Shown one piece after another: positions 60,648 to 64,000 of a DNA stretch of 64,000 bases. Both the position numbers and the translations under genes were made by a program. The notes beneath the pieces are model-generated. The model was not told where the DNA came from and ran no database searches. It was given only the letters and a program-made list of their open reading frames with translations. This DNA is from Streptomyces chumphonensis. Its GTDB lineage: Bacteria > Actinomycetota > Actinomycetes > Streptomycetales > Streptomycetaceae. Within the stretch, counting starts at the first letter, position 1; every line of letters begins with the position of its first letter. Location: the NCBI RefSeq assembly GCF_014779715.1, contig NZ_JACXYU010000005.1, positions 1 through 64,000 on the forward strand. The letters are read 5' to 3'.

Positions 60648-62268
60648 GCTCGTTCTCCTCGTTCTGCGCACCGGACGCGGCGTCGGGACGGCCGTCGGCG
60701 TCCGAACCCGTGGCCGCGTCACCCTCCTCGTGCTCCAGGTGACCGGACGCGGCGCCGGTCATGGCGGTGCCCAGCTCCTCCGGGGTGATCGTGGCGGGGT
60801 CGGCGTCCGCGACCAGACGGCCGCGGTACATGACCCGCAGGGTGTCGGACAGGCCGATCAGCTCGTCCAGGTCGGCCGAGATCAGCAGCACGGCCAGGCC
60901 CTCGTGGCGGGCCTCGCGGATCTGGTCCCAGATCTGCGCCTGCGCGCCGACGTCCACCCCGCGCGTGGGGTGGGCGGCGATCAGGAAGCGCGGGTGGTGG
61001 CTCATCTCCCGGCCGACGATGAGCTTCTGCTGGTTGCCGCCGGACAGCGAGCCGGCGGTGACCTCGATGCCGGGCGTGCGGACGTCGTACTCCTCGACGA
61101 TCCGCTCGGTGTCGGCGCGGGCGGCCTTCGGCTTCAGCCAGTAGCCGCGGCTGTTGGGCTGCTCGGTGACGTGGCCGAGGATGCGGTTCTCCCACAGCGG
61201 GGACTCCAGCAGCAGGCCGTGCCGGTGCCGGTCCTCGGGGATGTAGCCGATGCCGCCCTCGCGGCGCCGCCGGGTGGCCCAGCCGGTGATCTCCTCGTCG
61301 CCGAGCCGGATGGTGCCCGCGTCGGCGTGCTTGAGGCCGATGAGCGCCTCGATCAGCTCCGTCTGGCCGTTGCCCTCGACGCCGGCGAGGCCGAGGACCT
61401 CGCCCGCGTGGATGGTGAAGCCGACGTCGTCCAGCACGGTGCGGTCGCCGTGCTCCGCGTCGTGCGTGTGGACCGTGAGGCCCTCGACGCTCAGCACGGG
61501 CCGGTCGGTCACGGTGGACTCGCGCGTCTCCGGGGTGGGGAGCTCGCTGCCCACCATCAGCTCGGCGAGCTGCTTGGTGCTGACCTCGTCCGGGCTGACG
61601 GAGGCGACCGTCGTGCCGCGCCGGATGACGGTGATCTCGTCCGCCACGGACAGCACCTCGCCCAGCTTGTGCGAGATGAAGATGACGGTGAGGCCCTCGG
61701 CCTTCAGCTCGCGCAGGTTCGCGAAGAGGGCGTCGACCTCCTGCGGGACGAGGACGGCCGTCGGCTCGTCGAGGATGAGCGTGCGGGCGCCCCGGTAGAG
61801 CACCTTGAGGATCTCCACGCGCTGCCGGTCGGCCACGCCGAGGTCCTCCACGAGGACGTCGGGGCGGATGCCGAGGCCGTAGGCGTCGGAGATCTCCCGG
61901 ATCTTGTCGCGGGCCCGGCCCCCGATGCCGTACAGGCTCTCGCCGCCGAGCACGGTGTTCTCGAGCACGGTGAGGTTGTCGGCCAGCATGAAGTGCTGGT
62001 GCACCATGCCGATGCCGCGCGCGATCGCGTCGGCGGGGCTGTGCAGCGTGACCTGCTCGCCGTCGACGGTGATGGTGCCCTCGTCCGGCTTCTGCATGCC
62101 GTAGAGGATCTTCATCAGCGTGGACTTGCCCGCGCCGTTCTCGCCGACGATCGCGTGCACCGTGCCCTTGTGCACGGACAGGTGGATGTCGTGGTTGGCG
62201 ACGACGCCGGGGAAGCGTTTCGTGATGCCGGCCAGCTCGACGGCGGGCGGACTGCTGGACGCGTTGAT
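60640..62268 (-). CDS. Nucleoside ABC transporter ATPase (double ABC domain), odd start codon
   Basis: A fused two-domain ABC ATPase of about 542 residues, as used by BmpA-type nucleoside importers. First domain Walker A GENGAGKST, Walker B LILDEPTAVL. Second domain signature LSGGNQQK with AHPTRGVDVG. The conserved N-terminal strand (VELAGITKRFPGVVANHDI) lies upstream of the first in-frame GTG (62175). No ATG, GTG or TTG precedes it before a stop at 62289. An ATC at 62268 has GGAGAG at ideal spacing, so I start there. A one-base indel near 62269 is the other explanation. Confidence 0.8.
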   Translation of the reverse strand: MNASSSPPAVELAGITKRFPGVVANHDIHLSVHKGTVHAIVGENGAGKSTLMKILYGMQKPDEGTITVDGEQVTLHSPADAIARGIGMVHQHFMLADNLTVLENTVLGGESLYGIGGRARDKIREISDAYGLGIRPDVLVEDLGVADRQRVEILKVLYRGARTLILDEPTAVLVPQEVDALFANLRELKAEGLTVIFISHKLGEVLSVADEITVIRRGTTVASVSPDEVSTKQLAELMVGSELPTPETRESTVTDRPVLSVEGLTVHTHDAEHGDRTVLDDVGFTIHAGEVLGLAGVEGNGQTELIEALIGLKHADAGTIRLGDEEITGWATRRRREGGIGYIPEDRHRHGLLLESPLWENRILGHVTEQPNSRGYWLKPKAARADTERIVEEYDVRTPGIEVTAGSLSGGNQQKLIVGREMSHHPRFLIAAHPTRGVDVGAQAQIWDQIREARHEGLAVLLISADLDELIGLSDTLRVMYRGRLVADADPATITPEELGTAMTGAASGHLEHEEGDAATGSDADGRPDAASGAQNEENEHE

Positions 62269-62387
62269 GGTGCACTCTCCTCGGGGCTAAGGAGCGGGCT
62301 CGTCAGGACGGGACGGCGCCGGACGGACGGCGGGTGGTACGGGACGGCGGGTGCCGGTGGGACGGGCGGGACGGTGCGGGCGTGGTG

Positions 62388-62393
62388 ACGCTA
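62388..62393 (-). promoter_or_regulatory. Candidate -10 box of the nucleoside ABC operon
   Basis: TAGCGT on the minus strand, 16 bp downstream of the palindrome. This gives a leader of about 110 nt before the ATPase start. Confidence 0.35.
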
Positions 62394-62409
62394 TCGTGCC
62401 GCACCCTCG

Positions 62410-62423
62410 GCTACGCGCGTAGA
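62410..62423. promoter_or_regulatory. Nucleoside-regulon palindrome upstream of the ABC-cdd-deoA operon
   Basis: GCTACGCGCGTAGA on the plus strand (TCTACGCGCGTAGC in gene direction), 13 of 14 matches. It lies in the 340-bp gap between the ATPase and BMP lipoprotein genes. I see no gene in that gap. Confidence 0.7.
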
Positions 62424-62609
62424 GTTTTCGCCGGATACACCGGACTCCCGGCCGGGGACGGCGGCCGGAGGGGCGGCGCGGTCCGGGAGGGCCCGCCGGG
62501 GCGGGCCGGTGGTCCGCGGGCGGCCCGGGCCGGGCGGCGGAGGCTGTGTCCGCCGCCCGGTTCCGGGCCTGGGTCCGTGCCGGGGCCCGAGGGCTCCCGG
62601 CCGCGGGCG

Positions 62610-63656
62610 TCACGGGGTCGGGGAGACCTCGATCTTGCCGGCGACGATGTCCGCCTTGGCCTGCTCGACGGCCTCGGTCAGCTCGGTCATCTCCTGGTAG
62701 GCGGGGTTGGAGTCGCTCAGGGCGACGCCGTCGGCCTCCAGGTTGTAGCGGATGACGCCCGACTGCGGGTCGTCCTCCTCCACGGACTTGATCAGGTTGT
62801 AGACCGCGTCGGGGACGTCCTTCGTCATCGACGTGAGGATGTTGTCCTTGTACGGCGCCAGCGTCTTCTGCTCGTACTGGTCGGAGTCCACACCGATGAC
62901 CCACCGGTCACGGTCGGCGGCGGCCTCGATGACGCCCTGCCCGGCGAGGCCGGCGGCGTGGTAGATCACGTCGGCGTCGGCGTCCAGCTGGCCGCGCGCG
63001 GCCTCCTTGCCGAGGTCCGGCTTGGAGAAGCCGTCCATGTTCGGCGGCTGGGTGAGGTACTGGCGCTTGATCTCGATGTCCGGGTCGGTGTCCTGGACGC
63101 CCTGGACGAAACCGGCCTCGAACTTCTTGATCAGCGGCACCTCGACACCGCCGACGAAGCCGACGACGTCCGTCTCGGTCGCGTGCGCGGCGGCGACGCC
63201 GGCCAGGTAGGAGCCCTGCTCCTCACTGAAGACCATGTTGACGATGTTGTCGCCGGTGACCGTCTCGTCGTCGATCAGACCGAAGGTGACGTCCGGGTTC
63301 TTCTTGGCGGCCTCTTCGATCGGGCCCGCGTAGGCGAAGCCGACGCCTATGACCGGGTTGTAGCCGAGCCGCGCGAGCTCGTTCAGCCGGCTGGCCTTGT
63401 CGGCGTCCGACTCGCCGTCGGAGGGCTCGATGTCCTCGCCGTCCCAGCCGAACTCCTTCTCGGCCTTGCTGAGACCGGCGTAGGCGGCGTCGTTGAACGA
63501 CTGGTCGCCCCGGCCGCCGACGTCGTACGCGATGGCCGCACCCTTGTCCTCGGACTCGCCGGAGGACTCGGTGGAGGTGCCGCCGCAGGCGGCGGTGGTG
63601 AGTGCGAGAGCCGCGGTGGCGGTGACCGCGGCGGCAAGCTTGGTGACCCGACGCAA
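62610..63656 (-). CDS. BMP/PnrA-family nucleoside-binding lipoprotein
   Basis: A 348-residue lipoprotein of the BMP (PnrA-like) family, the binding component for the ABC genes that follow. It has a signal peptide with lipobox LTTAAC and a Ser/Glu-rich linker. The fold begins IAYDVGGRGDQSFND, with GVGFAYAGPIEEAAK and GVDSDQYEQ matching nucleoside-site loops. The start is TTG 63656 with GAAGGAG eight bases upstream. A separate palindrome-bearing promoter lies about 60 bp upstream. Confidence 0.9.
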   Translation of the reverse strand: MRRVTKLAAAVTATAALALTTAACGGTSTESSGESEDKGAAIAYDVGGRGDQSFNDAAYAGLSKAEKEFGWDGEDIEPSDGESDADKASRLNELARLGYNPVIGVGFAYAGPIEEAAKKNPDVTFGLIDDETVTGDNIVNMVFSEEQGSYLAGVAAAHATETDVVGFVGGVEVPLIKKFEAGFVQGVQDTDPDIEIKRQYLTQPPNMDGFSKPDLGKEAARGQLDADADVIYHAAGLAGQGVIEAAADRDRWVIGVDSDQYEQKTLAPYKDNILTSMTKDVPDAVYNLIKSVEEDDPQSGVIRYNLEADGVALSDSNPAYQEMTELTEAVEQAKADIVAGKIEVSPTP

Positions 63657-63713
63657 GAGGAGGTCTCCTTCGACTCTCAGGAAGCGCCTCTTCCGGCGCT
63701 GGCTCTCCGGCTC

Positions 63714-63719
63714 AGAGTA
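63714..63719 (-). promoter_or_regulatory. -10 box of the BMP lipoprotein gene
   Basis: TACTCT on the minus strand, overlapping the end of the palindrome. It predicts a 5' leader of about 50 nt with a normal ribosome site. Confidence 0.45.
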
Positions 63720-63730
63720 ACGCGCGTAGA
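63717..63730. promoter_or_regulatory. Nucleoside-regulon palindrome at the BMP gene promoter
   Basis: GTAACGCGCGTAGA on the plus strand (TCTACGCGCGTTAC in gene direction), 11 of 14 matches with one perfect half. It overlaps the -10 box. Confidence 0.6.
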
Positions 63731-63829
63731 TGTCAGGTAAAGCCCCGGCTTACGTCCGTTATCGTTTCGGTGTTAACGGCGACTTTGCGCCATGCCCCGG
63801 GTGCACCGCGACACCGCCTCCGGCCCGCC

Positions 63830-63893
63830 CCGCCCGACCCCGCCCCGCCCGGCGGGCCTCGCCCCGGCAGGGCGGCGCGGGCGGGGTGGGCGG
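63830..63893. terminator. GC-rich hairpin after the amidohydrolase gene
   Basis: Arms 63830-63845 and 63879-63893 pair over 15 bp with one bulged base. It lies just downstream (minus strand) of the partial amidohydrolase gene. Confidence 0.55.
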
Positions 63894-63899
63894 GCGGCC

Positions 63900-64000
63900 T
63901 CAGCCCTGGGCGGCGTCGAGGAGGGCGGCGGCGGTGAACAGCTCGACGCCGACGTCGATCGCCCGCTCGTCCGCGTCGAAGTCCCCCTGGTGGATGTCGC
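63900..64000 (-). CDS. C-terminal end of an M20-type amidohydrolase (partial)
   Basis: The last 32 codons of a gene that continues beyond the window. The end reads DIHQGDFDADERAIDVGVEL then FTAAALLDAAQG, the usual tail of M20-family amidohydrolases (hippurate hydrolase type). From memory an amidohydrolase lies next to the BMP genes in S. coelicolor. Only the tail is seen, so the assignment is tentative. Confidence 0.55.
   Translation of the reverse strand, partial: DIHQGDFDADERAIDVGVELFTAAALLDAAQG

Overview
The window is a 64 kb piece of a high-GC actinobacterial chromosome, almost certainly Streptomyces. It has strong third-position G/C bias, GTG starts, 4-bp GTGA/ATGA gene overlaps, leaderless-type promoters (TAnnnT just upstream of the start codon), and a recognisable sigQ-afsQ1-afsQ2 block. 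From memory, the order lpdA, punA, sugar mutase, deoC, aldehyde dehydrogenases, sigQ/afsQ1/afsQ2, add, deoA, cdd and nucleoside ABC transporter follows the S. coelicolor core chromosome. No reference comparison was run.

Layout. 0.1-6.7 kb: a branched-chain amino acid ABC operon (livF-livG-livH-livM-binding lipoprotein, minus strand) behind a PucR/CdaR-type regulator. 6.9-12.5 kb: a LuxR-type ATPase regulator, a secreted cutinase/PET-hydrolase-like esterase, a DeoR-family regulator, the flavoprotein LpdA and a gamma-glutamylcyclotransferase-fold protein. 12.6-22.9 kb: purine nucleoside phosphorylase, phosphosugar mutase, an acetyltransferase, a RibD-like reductase, a small ABC exporter, a PH-domain protein, then deoC with a two-gene aldehyde dehydrogenase that looks like a split ALDH16. 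23-40.4 kb: an accessory stretch with an APH-fold kinase, protease remnants, an NlpC/P60 protein, a TetR regulator, a methyltransferase, a DinB protein, a broken and an intact sortase, a CHRD protein, a DUF4331-TPR-metal transporter operon, an IS5-like transposase remnant, a DUF397 remnant and a HEPN-domain gene with a TTA codon. 40.4-48.6 kb: a uridine-kinase-like protein, twin PGPGW membrane proteins, sigQ and afsQ1-afsQ2-lipoprotein, VanZ and PspC proteins. 48.6-64 kb: adenosine deaminase, a GDSL lipase, an alpha-hydroxy-acid oxidase, a LysR/MFS pair, a VOC protein, then the nucleoside salvage operon (ATPase, two permeases, cdd, deoA) and its BMP-type binding lipoprotein. An amidohydrolase runs off the right edge.

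The main theme is nucleoside import and breakdown. The BMP lipoprotein and ABC transporter import nucleosides. Cdd and Add deaminate them, DeoA and PunA split off the sugar phosphate, a mutase may convert it, DeoC cleaves deoxyribose-5-phosphate, and the aldehyde dehydrogenase pair can oxidise the acetaldehyde. The same palindrome, consensus TCTACGCGCGTAGA, lies next to the promoters of punA, deoC, add, the ABC operon and the BMP gene. This points to a five-promoter nucleoside regulon under one unidentified regulator.

The other main points of interest are a surface-protein island (sortase, CHRD, LAATG-tagged DUF4331, TPR, His-rich metal transporter), the leaderless TTA-containing HEPN gene, and a nucleoside ABC ATPase with no usual start codon.
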